A stretch of 64,000 nucleotides of DNA from Streptomyces phaeofaciens (GTDB taxonomy: Bacteria; Actinomycetota; Actinomycetes; Streptomycetales; Streptomycetaceae), in contig NZ_BMSA01000014.1 in assembly GCF_014648915.1 (NCBI RefSeq), positions 62,001 through 126,000 of the forward strand, given 5' to 3'. The position numbers were made by a program, and so were the translations under genes. Of this stretch, positions 42,242 through 50,297 are shown piece after piece; position 1 is the first letter of the stretch, and the number at the start of each line of letters is the position of its first letter. The notes below the pieces were generated by a model. The model saw nothing but the letters and a program-made list of their open reading frames with translations. It made no database searches and had not been told where the DNA came from.

Positions 42242-42709
42242 GTGGAGGCGGTCGCGGCGAGTGTCATAGCGGTGGTGGGAACCCTGCTGGGTGCGGGAGT
42301 GACCCACCGGTTCCAGTTACGGGCGGTCGCGCGGGGCGAGCGGTTCCTGCGCGACGAGAAGCTGCGCCAGGAGCGCATGGACGCGTACTGCGGGTACGCG
42401 GGCGCGCTCGTGAACTACCGGCGTGCGCTGGTCCACCGCTGGTTCCGCGAGCAGGAGGGGGCGCCGGCCGAGGAGCTGGCGGAGAAGCAGCTCCAGGGGT
42501 ACGCGCTGCGCTCGGTGGCCCAGGAGGCGCTGTTCCGGGTGCAGATGCTGTCGCCGGACGAGGAACTCGTGGCGCAGGCCTGGCAGGCGTTCCGGGAGAT
42601 CGAGCAGATCCACAAGACGGCCGACCGCACCGTGCTGAACGAGCGCCGGGACAGCACCCAGGCACTGATCACCCGTTTCGTGACCGACGCCAAGGGCACG
42701 CTGGGCTGA
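42242..42709 (+). CDS. Hypothetical membrane-anchored helical protein
   Basis: A 155-residue protein with one N-terminal hydrophobic segment (VAASVIAVVGTLLGAGVTH) followed by a long, charged, probably coiled-coil helical body (RFLRDEKLRQERMDAYCGYAG start, then many Glu/Gln/Arg residues). GTG start at 42242. Small anchored proteins of this kind are common in Streptomyces. Function unknown. Confidence 0.7.
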   Translation: MEAVAASVIAVVGTLLGAGVTHRFQLRAVARGERFLRDEKLRQERMDAYCGYAGALVNYRRALVHRWFREQEGAPAEELAEKQLQGYALRSVAQEALFRVQMLSPDEELVAQAWQAFREIEQIHKTADRTVLNERRDSTQALITRFVTDAKGTLG

Positions 42710-42718
42710 GCCCGCCCC

Positions 42719-43099
42719 TCACGCCGACAGGGGTTGCGTCCCCTCCTCGTCCACCGCCTCCGCCAGGTCGCCGTACACGTCGAAGAGCCGCCGCACGCCC
42801 AGCGCGCCCAGGACGCGGTTGACGTGCGAGTCCTCGGCGGCCCCGCGCGCCGGCAGGATCAGCCTGAGGCGTCCCCGGCAGGAGCGGATCAGACGGCGGG
42901 CGGCGATCAGGACGCCGACGCCGCTGGAGTCGCAGAAGTACACCTCGGAGAGGTCCAGGACGAGATCGTGACGGCCCTCGGCCACCTCGTCGTGGACCCG
43001 CTGTCGCAACACCGGCGACGTCACCAGGTCCAGTTCGCCCGACACATGGAGCACGGCCCATCCGCCCCGCTCGCCGCCGGTCACTTTGAAGGCCACCAC
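42719..43099 (-). CDS. STAS-domain anti-sigma-factor antagonist
   Basis: A 126-residue STAS protein with LHVSGELDLVTSPVLRQRV and the phosphorylatable serine in LSEVYFCDSSGVGVLIAARRL. Such proteins bind and sequester anti-sigma kinases. One of three adjacent GTG codons (43102, 43099, 43096) is the start; 43099 fits an AAGGG site best. An 11-bp hairpin (43146-43171) lies in its presumed leader. It is divergent from an ECF sigma gene. Confidence 0.88.
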   Translation of the reverse strand: MVAFKVTGGERGGWAVLHVSGELDLVTSPVLRQRVHDEVAEGRHDLVLDLSEVYFCDSSGVGVLIAARRLIRSCRGRLRLILPARGAAEDSHVNRVLGALGVRRLFDVYGDLAEAVDEEGTQPLSA

Positions 43100-43145
43100 C
43101 ACGCCCTTCGCTCGCCGTAAACGGAAGCTGTCCCTTCGCTTCCTT

Positions 43146-43171
43146 GCAGCGCGGCTGCCCAGCCGCGCTGC
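43146..43171. other. Hairpin in the STAS gene leader
   Basis: A perfect 11-bp stem, GCAGCGCGGCT with its complement and a 4-nt loop, lies 47 nt upstream of the STAS start. It could shape the leader mRNA. The rest of the 376-bp gap to the sigma gene shows nothing recognisable. Confidence 0.4.
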
Positions 43172-43475
43172 CCCGAAACACGGGGGCAAAAACAGAAACC
43201 ATGAGAAAGAGGCTTGTTTCAATCACTTCCAGTCCTGTTCGATCCTTCTCAGTCGGAGTCGATCAGGTCTGATCGCGAGAAGGGCGGGTAGAAGCGGGCC
43301 GGGCACCACCACGAGCGGCCCGGGACGACGGCCATACCACCCCGCGCCCGACGGGGGGCGCGCATTGCCACAAAGGGGCGTGCGTTGTCGGACGTGCCGA
43401 CTACATTCGAGGTGACGGTGGACGCACGCTGGACACAGGCACGAGCGCAGGCACGGGCACGGGTGAGGGGGCCGC

Positions 43476-44057
43476 ATGGCGAAGAAGGACGCACCGCCCC
43501 GCTGGGACCGCAAGATGCAGCAGCGGCTCGCACGCGGTGAGGCGGCCGCCCTCGGTGAGCTGTACGACCGGTTCGCTTCACTCGTGCACGGCCTCGCCCA
43601 CCGCGTGCTCGGAGACGAACGGGCGGCCGACGGCATCACCCGCGAGGTCTTCGCCCACGTCTGGGAACACCCCGACGCCTACGACCCCCAGCAGGGCCCC
43701 CTGCGCTCCTGGGTCGCCACCCTGACCCACCGCCTCGCCGTACAGCGGCTGCGCGCCACCGAGACGGCCGCGCTGGCCGAGGGCGGCCCGGGCTCCACCG
43801 AGGAACTGGAACGAAAAGTGCGCCACGCCTCGGTCGCCGCCCGCGCCGACTACATCGTCCACGCCATGCCCGCCCCGCTGCGCGCCGCACTGGAACTGGC
43901 CTACTTCCAGCGCCGCGACTACCGCCAGGCCGCCGCCGACCTCGGCGTCACCGAGGACGAGGCCCGCCGCCGGCTCCGCCTTGGCCTCCAACTGCTCTCC
44001 ACGGCCCACGACACCGCACCCCCGGGAGCCCCGCCCGGCTACGGAGGTGCGGCGTGA
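43476..44057 (+). CDS. ECF-type RNA polymerase sigma factor
   Basis: A 193-residue sigma-70-family factor. Region 2 covers about residues 20-85 (LYDRFASLVHGLAHRVLGDE, VFAHVWEHPDAYDP), and region 4 about 120-170 (MPAPLRAALELAYFQRRDYR, then a weak HTH VTEDEARRRLRLGL). Its stop overlaps the start of a zinc-binding anti-sigma-like gene (GTGA), the usual sigma/anti-sigma coupling. No promoter of its own could be identified. Confidence 0.88.
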   Translation: MAKKDAPPRWDRKMQQRLARGEAAALGELYDRFASLVHGLAHRVLGDERAADGITREVFAHVWEHPDAYDPQQGPLRSWVATLTHRLAVQRLRATETAALAEGGPGSTEELERKVRHASVAARADYIVHAMPAPLRAALELAYFQRRDYRQAAADLGVTEDEARRRLRLGLQLLSTAHDTAPPGAPPGYGGAA

Positions 44058-45394
44058 ACGGCACGGACGGCTTCGAGTCCTACGACGGCGACGGCGAGGA
44101 GGACGACGGCGGCACGGGCGCGAACACCGGCGCGAACGCAGGCGGAAGCGCCGGCGCGCGCGACGGCATCGGCGGCGCCCCCGCGCCCCGTATCCCGCTC
44201 CCCCGCGCCTCCGTCGAGGACACCGGACTGCCGCTGCCCGCGCTGGAGAACCTCACCGTGCCCGCACCCCTGCGCCTGGAGCACCCGGTCCTGAAGGCTC
44301 TGCTGGGCGCGTGGGCGCTCGCGGCGTGCTCGGCCGAGGAGACGGCCGCCGTCGAGGAGCACCTCGGGGACTGCGGCGCCTGCGCCGACGAGGCACGCCG
44401 GCTGCGGGAGGCGGTCGGCCTGTTGCAACGCCCGGAGAGCCTCGACCTCGACCCCGGTCTGCGCACCCGCGTCCTGGAGAACTGCCTGGACCGGCGCCCG
44501 CCGCGCATCCCGGTCCCGGCCTGGGCCGCGTCGTACGACGCCGAGACCGCGCGGCTGGACGCCCTGCTCCAGGACTTCGGCGACGCCGAGTGGCATGCGC
44601 CGGTACGGCTGCGCTGGTACCGGGGCGAGGCCTCACGGAGCCGCAGGACCACCGTCGCCGGAGTCATCGCCCATCTCCTCGCGGTGGACGGCATGGTCGC
44701 CGTCGCCCTCGGACTGGACGACCCGCTGGGCCCCGGCGACCCCGACAAGAGGGACGACACCCGCACGCCCGCCGAGCGCACGGAGGCGTACTGGGAGGCC
44801 GCGCACTTCCCGCACACCCGTTCCGTGCGCGGCCCCTGGCGCGAACAGACCCACGCCCTGGTGCGGACGGTCTCCTTCACCGGCGGCGGCCCCGGCACCA
44901 TGCCGGTGTCGTACGGCCCGTTCGACCTGCCGCTGCGGGACGCGATGCTGGACCGCGCCTTCGAGTGCTGGGTGCACGCCGAGGACATCGCGATCGCGGT
45001 CGACTACCCCTACGCACCGCCCGCGCCACGCCATCTGCACGGCATGATCGACCTCGCCGCGCGTCTGCTGCCGCAGGCGCTCGCGACCCGGCGCCGCGCG
45101 GGGCTGGCCGCGCCGGCCCCCAGCCGCCATCTGGTGACCGCGGGGCAGCCCGGCCGCAGCCTCCGGCTGGAGATCGAGGGCGAGGGCGGCGGCCAGTGGC
45201 TGATCCCGCTCGACTCACCGGGCGCGGTGGGCTCCGCCGACCACGAGGTGGCCCACGTGGCCCTGGACGACGTGGAGTTCTGCCGTCTGGCAGCGGGCCA
45301 TGTCCCTCCGGAGGAGGCGGCGGCCGGCCAGCTGGGAGACAGGGAAGCGATCAGGGACGTGCTGTTCGCTGCCGCGAGCTTGAGCCGTATGTAG
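44054..45394 (+). CDS. Anti-sigma-like zinc finger fused to mycothiol-dependent isomerase-like domain
   Basis: A 446-residue protein. Residues about 70-120 form a zf-HC2/ZAS module with H-x3-C-x2-C (HLGDCGAC), as in redox-sensing anti-sigma factors. Residues about 160-440 form a DinB/maleylpyruvate-isomerase-like domain (RRTTVAGVIAHLLAVDGMV, ECWVHAEDIAIAVDYPY) that in relatives uses mycothiol. It is coupled to the ECF sigma gene by GTGA. I infer an anti-sigma factor whose release may respond to thiol or metabolite state. Confidence 0.82.
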   Translation: MNGTDGFESYDGDGEEDDGGTGANTGANAGGSAGARDGIGGAPAPRIPLPRASVEDTGLPLPALENLTVPAPLRLEHPVLKALLGAWALAACSAEETAAVEEHLGDCGACADEARRLREAVGLLQRPESLDLDPGLRTRVLENCLDRRPPRIPVPAWAASYDAETARLDALLQDFGDAEWHAPVRLRWYRGEASRSRRTTVAGVIAHLLAVDGMVAVALGLDDPLGPGDPDKRDDTRTPAERTEAYWEAAHFPHTRSVRGPWREQTHALVRTVSFTGGGPGTMPVSYGPFDLPLRDAMLDRAFECWVHAEDIAIAVDYPYAPPAPRHLHGMIDLAARLLPQALATRRRAGLAAPAPSRHLVTAGQPGRSLRLEIEGEGGGQWLIPLDSPGAVGSADHEVAHVALDDVEFCRLAAGHVPPEEAAAGQLGDREAIRDVLFAAASLSRM

Positions 45395-45449
45395 CCGACG
45401 TAGGGACTGGTCGCGGTGCGCCGGCGGGTGCGGGTGGTGGGGGTTGTTC

Positions 45450-45510
45450 GCGCGGTTCCCCGCGCCCCTGGAAAGTCACGCCGACTCCAAAGGGGCGCGG
45501 GGAACCGCGC
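45450..45510. terminator. Long inverted-repeat bidirectional terminator
   Basis: A perfect 20-bp inverted repeat, GCGCGGTTCCCCGCGCCCCT at 45450-45469 and its complement at 45491-45510, lies between the convergent anti-sigma-like gene and purU. Both arms are copies of a common Streptomyces repeat. Confidence 0.75.
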
Positions 45511-45562
45511 GACCGGCCACCGAACCATCCGCAGCCGCCCCGCAGCAGAACCCGGCAACCGC

Positions 45563-46447
45563 TCAGGCGAAAACGACCGTCCGGCGCCCGTTGAGAAGAA
45601 TCCTCCGCTCCGCGTGCCACTTCACGGCCCGCGCCAGCGCCTGGCACTCCACGTCCCGCCCGATCGCGACGAGCTGGTCCGGCGTGACGCCGTGACCCAC
45701 CCGCTCGACCTCCTGCTCGATGATCGGCCCCTCGTCGAGGTCGGCGGTGACGTAGTGCGCCGTCGCCCCGATCAGCTTCACACCCCGCGCATGCGCCTGG
45801 TGGTACGGCTTCGCGCCCTTGAAGCTCGGCAGGAACGAGTGGTGGATGTTGATGATCCGCCCGCTGAGCTGCTTGCACAGGTCGTCCGAGAGCACCTGCA
45901 TGTACCGGGCGAGGACGACCAGTTCGACCTGCTGCTCCCGCACGATCTCGAGCAGCTTCGCCTCGGCCTCCGCCTTCGTCTCCTTCGTCACCGGAATGTG
46001 GTGGAAGGGGACGTCGTACGAGCCCGCCAGCTCGGCGAAGTCGGTGTGGTTGGACACCACCGCCGCGATCTCCACCGGCAGCGCGCCGATGCTCGTGCGG
46101 AACAGCAGGTCGTTCAGGCAGTGGCCGAACTTGCTGACCAGCAGGACGATGCGCATCTTCTCGTCGGCCCGGTTGATCTGCCAGTCCATGTGGAAGGAGT
46201 CACCGATCGCCGCGAAGCTCGCCCGCAGCTTGTCCACGGTCACCGGCGCGTCCGCGGAGAAGTGGACGCGCATGAAGAACAGACCCGTGTCGTGGTCGCC
46301 GAACTGCTGGCTGTCCTCGATGTTGCAGCCGGTCATGAAGAGATAGCTCGACACGGCGTGCACGATGCCCTGTTTGTCCGGGCTGGAGAGCGTGAGGACG
46401 TACTGGTCGGCGGGGGTCGCCGCGGCTCGGGCGGACTGCTCGTTCAT
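45563..46447 (-). CDS. purU: Formyltetrahydrofolate deformylase
   Basis: A 294-residue enzyme that hydrolyses 10-formyl-THF to formate and THF. An N-terminal ACT domain (YVLTLSSPDKQGIVHAVSS) precedes the formyltransferase-like catalytic domain, with SKFGHCLNDLL, NHHS-type motif IINIHHSFLPSFKGAKPYHQ and the catalytic Asp in YVTADLDEGPIIEQ. Length matches the family. ATG at 46447. Followed upstream by a conserved small protein gene. Confidence 0.93.
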   Translation of the reverse strand: MNEQSARAAATPADQYVLTLSSPDKQGIVHAVSSYLFMTGCNIEDSQQFGDHDTGLFFMRVHFSADAPVTVDKLRASFAAIGDSFHMDWQINRADEKMRIVLLVSKFGHCLNDLLFRTSIGALPVEIAAVVSNHTDFAELAGSYDVPFHHIPVTKETKAEAEAKLLEIVREQQVELVVLARYMQVLSDDLCKQLSGRIINIHHSFLPSFKGAKPYHQAHARGVKLIGATAHYVTADLDEGPIIEQEVERVGHGVTPDQLVAIGRDVECQALARAVKWHAERRILLNGRRTVVFA

Positions 46448-46494
46448 GCAGCACAGGGTCTCACGGCCGTACCGGCGCGAGGCGGCTCCGTCCG

Positions 46495-46995
46495 CTACGC
46501 GGACCTGGTCATGATCCGCAGGACTTCCAGGGTGCGCGGCGGCGCGTCCGGGTCGTCGCCGTCGGCCACGGCCATCCGCACATGCGCGTCCCGGGCCGCC
46601 CGCACGGCCTCCGGCCAGCCCTGGTTCTCGACGTAGGCGGCGACGGCGGCGTCGGGCCCGACCTGGTGCATGATCCGCAGCACCCGCAGCACGGCGGTGT
46701 CCACGAGGGCCGCCTCCTGCGAGTCGCGGAAGATCGTGCCGACGTACTTCTCGGCGGACCAGTTGTCGAGCCAGGTGTCCTCGACCAGGCGGTACACGGC
46801 GTCGGTGACGTCCCCGTACCCGTCGACGCCGGCCAGCCAGACGTTCTGCTGGAACACCGGGTCGGAGAGCATGTGCAGCGCGGAGCGCACATTGCTGCGC
46901 CAGCGCCACCACGGCATGTCGTTGAGTGGCATGCCGCCCATGGTGGAGGAGCGACGGCCGCGACGGGAAGAGTTCTCCGAACCTTGCACGGTCAT
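46495..46995 (-). CDS. Conserved Streptomyces protein of unknown function
   Basis: A 166-residue protein, mostly helical (MPWWRWRSNVRSALHMLSDP, VYRLVEDTWLDNWSAEKYVG, AALVDTAVLRVLRIMHQVG). The size and sequence suggest the widespread actinobacterial family near purU (SCO4402-like, from memory). No signal or membrane segment. It is 47 bp upstream of purU on the same strand and may be co-transcribed. Confidence 0.75.
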   Translation of the reverse strand: MTVQGSENSSRRGRRSSTMGGMPLNDMPWWRWRSNVRSALHMLSDPVFQQNVWLAGVDGYGDVTDAVYRLVEDTWLDNWSAEKYVGTIFRDSQEAALVDTAVLRVLRIMHQVGPDAAVAAYVENQGWPEAVRAARDAHVRMAVADGDDPDAPPRTLEVLRIMTRSA

Positions 46996-47113
46996 CGATC
47001 GTACGTTTCCTCGTCACGGGGGCCTCACCGGCCCCGGTAATTCACCTTGCCGTCACCCCACGTTGAGCAAAGGTCACTCCCAGGTTAGCGATGTGACGGA
47101 ATCGTGCGTGTCC

Positions 47114-48445
47114 ATGACCGGCAGGCGACGAATGTTCCGTGGAAGCACCTTCCTCCCCAGGTCCCTCCGCTTCACCAGGTCCGGCAGAGCCACCGCCCTC
47201 ACGGCGGGCGCCCTGGCCGCCTGTGCGTCGCTCACCGCCGGATGCGGGGTCGTCCCCGGCACCACGGGGGGTACCGGGGACGACCCGATCGTCGTGATGA
47301 CCTGGGCACCCGAGGGCACGGCCGCCACCAACATGCCCGGCATGCCGGCCTTCGCCCGCGCCTACGCCCGCTGGATCAACTCCCAGGGCGGCATCAACGG
47401 CCATAAGCTCACCGTCCTGACCTGCAACGACCACAACGACACGGTGGACGCCGCGGCCTGCGCCCGGCGCGCGGTGAAGGAGAACGCCGTCGCGGTCGTC
47501 GGCTCCTACAGCCAGCACTCCGACGCGTTCTTCCCGCACCTGGAGGGCGCCGGCATCCCCTACATAGGCGGCTACGGCGTCACCAACGCCGAGTTCACCA
47601 GCCCCCTGTCCTACCCCGTCAACGGCGGACAGCCCGCCCTGCTGGCCGGCCTCGGCAAGGAGCTCGCGGCCGAGTGCGGTCCCGTCGCCCTGGTCCGCCC
47701 GGACACCCTCGCGGGCGACGCGCTGCCGCCCATGCTCAACGCCGGACTGAAGGCGGGCGGCCACGACGGCGCCCGGGACCAGCTGGCCGCGGAGGACGCC
47801 ACCGAGTACTCCGCGCAGGCCGAACAGGCCCTGGGCACGGCGACCGGCACCGCCGCCTCGGACGGCACCGAGAAGGGCTGCGTGGTGCCCGCCCTCGGCG
47901 ACCGCACCAGCACCTTCATGGACTCCTTCCGGCGCACCCGCACCGACTACCCCGACGTGCGCACCGGCAGTGTCCTGGGCAGCGTCGACCAGACCGTCAT
48001 CGACGCCACCGGCGGCGGTTCGGGGCCGTACGAGGGGGCGTACGTCACCGGCTGGTACCCGGTGACGAGCGACAAGCGCTGGGCCGCGATGAAGAAGGTC
48101 ATCAGCGAGGCGGCCTTCTCGGACACCCGGATCGATCCCGGCGACACCGGCGTCCAGACCACCTGGGTCGCCTACACCGTGCTGCGGCAGGCCGTGGAGT
48201 CCCTGGGCGACGGACCGGTCACCGCCACCAGTGTGCGGAGCGCCCTGGACGACGGGAAGATCGACACGGGCGGGCTGACGCCGACCCTGCACTGGCAGTT
48301 CTCCGGCCGGCTCGCCTCCATCGGCTTCCCGCGCCTGGCCAACGCCGAGGTGACCCTCCAGACCGTCCGGCAGGGCCGGCTGGTGGCCGCCGGCCAGAGC
48401 TTCGTGGACACGACGAAGACGCTGGAGTCGGCCGACCTCGGCTGA
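47114..48445 (+). CDS. Branched-chain amino-acid-type substrate-binding lipoprotein
   Basis: A 443-residue periplasmic-binding-type protein of the Leu/Ile/Val class. A lipobox LTAGC lies about 45 residues in, after a basic N-terminus, followed by PIVVMTWAPEGTAATNMPG and the first lobe ARWINSQGGINGHKLTVLTCND. ATG 47114 is chosen; GTG 47093 and ATG 47132 are alternatives. No permease or ATPase genes are adjacent, so it is an orphan receptor or binding protein. Confidence 0.82.
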   Translation: MTGRRRMFRGSTFLPRSLRFTRSGRATALTAGALAACASLTAGCGVVPGTTGGTGDDPIVVMTWAPEGTAATNMPGMPAFARAYARWINSQGGINGHKLTVLTCNDHNDTVDAAACARRAVKENAVAVVGSYSQHSDAFFPHLEGAGIPYIGGYGVTNAEFTSPLSYPVNGGQPALLAGLGKELAAECGPVALVRPDTLAGDALPPMLNAGLKAGGHDGARDQLAAEDATEYSAQAEQALGTATGTAASDGTEKGCVVPALGDRTSTFMDSFRRTRTDYPDVRTGSVLGSVDQTVIDATGGGSGPYEGAYVTGWYPVTSDKRWAAMKKVISEAAFSDTRIDPGDTGVQTTWVAYTVLRQAVESLGDGPVTATSVRSALDDGKIDTGGLTPTLHWQFSGRLASIGFPRLANAEVTLQTVRQGRLVAAGQSFVDTTKTLESADLG

Positions 48446-48447
48446 CC

Positions 48448-48480
48448 CCGGCCCCGGCGCCGTCGGGGCGCCGGGGCCGG
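48448..48480. terminator. Bidirectional hairpin terminator
   Basis: A perfect 14-bp stem, CCGGCCCCGGCGCC at 48448-48461 with its complement at 48467-48480, between convergent genes. Confidence 0.75.
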
Positions 48481-48488
48481 GCCGGCCG

Positions 48489-50096
48489 TCACAGCTGGGT
48501 GGGCTGGCGCTGGGTCAGGCCGTAGGTGTTCGCGATCGCGTTCCACAGCTTGGCCGCCTCGGCCTTCTGCGTGGAGGCGGTGCCGCTGGCCCGGTTTCCC
48601 TGCTGGGTCTCGGGCGTGGTGCGGGCCGTGCCCCTCTTGCAGCTCTTCTTCCGGTTGCCGGCGACCTCGTCGGCCCAGGCCGCGTAGTGGTTGTCGGCGG
48701 CCGCGGACGCCTGCCACGCCTTGGTGAGCGCGGTGGTCAGCGCGTCGTGCTCCGGGAGCTTGTCGACGGACAGTCCGGCCAGCTTCGTCACCAGGTCGGT
48801 GCGCTGGGTGCCCGCGTCCCGCAGGTCCGATGCGGCCTGGGAGAGATTGGTGCACGCCTTCACGTCCGCCACCGCCGCGATCACCGAGGCCCGGCTGCTG
48901 CCGCTGTCCGCGAGCAGCTTGTCCAGCGCGACCGCCTGCTCCTTCGCCGGGTCGGCGCCCGCCGAGGCGGACCCCTCGGTCGCGGGCGCCGACGCGGCGA
49001 CGTTCTTGCTGTCGTCGTCGCCGCCGTCCCCGCCTCCGCCGGCGAGCATCGCGCCCGCGCCGATCCCGACGACCGCGAGGGCCACACCGATCGCCGCGAA
49101 CATCGGAAGCCGCGAGCCGGTACGGCCGCCCCGGCCGCGGCGCTCGTCCTCGTCGTCGCGGGTGACGGACGGGATGAAGGTGGGCTGCGGGGCGCGCGCC
49201 GCGGCGGGACCGGCGCCGTAGCCCTGGCCCTGGTCCGGGATGCGCGGCAGCTGCTGGGTGGAGCCGGCCGGGCCGTCGCCGCCCGGCCCGTCACGGAAGA
49301 GGCTCTCGAACCCGGCGGGCGGCTGCGGGCCCCCGCCCGGCGCCGGGTAGGACTGCGCGGGCACGGGCGGGATGTACTGCGTGGCGTCCGCGTCGGAGGG
49401 GGACGCGCCCGGCATCGGCCCCTGGCCGTGCTGGGGACCGCCCAGGTAGCGCGTCGACTCGGCCGGGTTCTCGGGCGGCAGCGCGCCCGGCCCGACCGGC
49501 GGGATGTACTGCGTCGCGCCCTCGTCGCCACCGGGCGCGGCGGGGACGGGCGGCAGGTACTGGGTCCGGCCGTCGTCGACCGGGGCCGCCGGGACCGGCG
49601 GTATGTACTGGGTGGCGCCCTCGTCCGCGGGCGGCAGCGGCCCACCGCCCACACCCTGGCCGTACGACGGTGTCTGCGCACCCTGGCCGTACGACGGGTC
49701 GTACGACGGGGCCGGGCCGCCCTGGGCGTACGTCGGGGCGGCCGGGGCCGGCGCGCCCTCCGGCGGGAGCGGGCCCGCGCCCCAGGCGTCCGGCTGCGGG
49801 GTGCCCCACTGCTGGTCCGCCGGGAGAGGCCAGGACTGGCCCGGCTGCTGGGCGGGCGGCTCCTGCTGCTGCTCGGGCCCCCAGGACTGACCCCAGGTCT
49901 GGCCGCCGGCCGGCGACTGCCGGCCGTAGTCCTGCTGTCCGTACTGCGCCGACCCGTACGCCCCGGAGGGGTCGGCCGGCTGCGATCCGTGCGAGGTCAG
50001 CCCCGGAATCAGGGGTTCACCACCGTCGGAGGGCAGCACGATGCCTTCGCGCGCGGGCCGCGCCGAGGGCTCCTCGCCCTGTCCACTCTGCGTCAC
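48489..50096 (-). CDS. Membrane protein with long TQYIPP-repeat cytoplasmic region
   Basis: A 535-residue protein. Residues 1-310 are disordered and Gly/Pro/Gln/Tyr-rich, with at least four ATQYIPPVP or TQYLPPVP repeats. One membrane segment follows (MFAAIGVALAVVGIGAGAML, about 330). The extracytoplasmic C-terminal domain of about 180 residues is helical with two cysteines (KACTNL, KKSCKRG). Streptomyces proteins of this layout resemble kinase-substrate or wall-associated proteins; the repeated Thr are possible phosphorylation or FHA-binding sites. GTG has GGAG at 7 nt. Confidence 0.75.
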   Translation of the reverse strand: MTQSGQGEEPSARPAREGIVLPSDGGEPLIPGLTSHGSQPADPSGAYGSAQYGQQDYGRQSPAGGQTWGQSWGPEQQQEPPAQQPGQSWPLPADQQWGTPQPDAWGAGPLPPEGAPAPAAPTYAQGGPAPSYDPSYGQGAQTPSYGQGVGGGPLPPADEGATQYIPPVPAAPVDDGRTQYLPPVPAAPGGDEGATQYIPPVGPGALPPENPAESTRYLGGPQHGQGPMPGASPSDADATQYIPPVPAQSYPAPGGGPQPPAGFESLFRDGPGGDGPAGSTQQLPRIPDQGQGYGAGPAAARAPQPTFIPSVTRDDEDERRGRGGRTGSRLPMFAAIGVALAVVGIGAGAMLAGGGGDGGDDDSKNVAASAPATEGSASAGADPAKEQAVALDKLLADSGSSRASVIAAVADVKACTNLSQAASDLRDAGTQRTDLVTKLAGLSVDKLPEHDALTTALTKAWQASAAADNHYAAWADEVAGNRKKSCKRGTARTTPETQQGNRASGTASTQKAEAAKLWNAIANTYGLTQRQPTQL

Positions 50097-50297
50097 CGGG
50101 ACTCCTACGAATGGGGGACCTACGGAATCGTCGGCTCACGCTACCGGGTCCCCGGAACCCCGTGCCACGCAGCTCAGGACGTGATCTCCCTCCCAGTGAC
50201 GTCCGTAACACAACCGGAGCGCCGCCGACGCCATCCGTGGCCTCCCGTACGGGAACCGTGCGTTCCCCGTCCGTTCACGCGGCGGCGCCCCGGCCGT

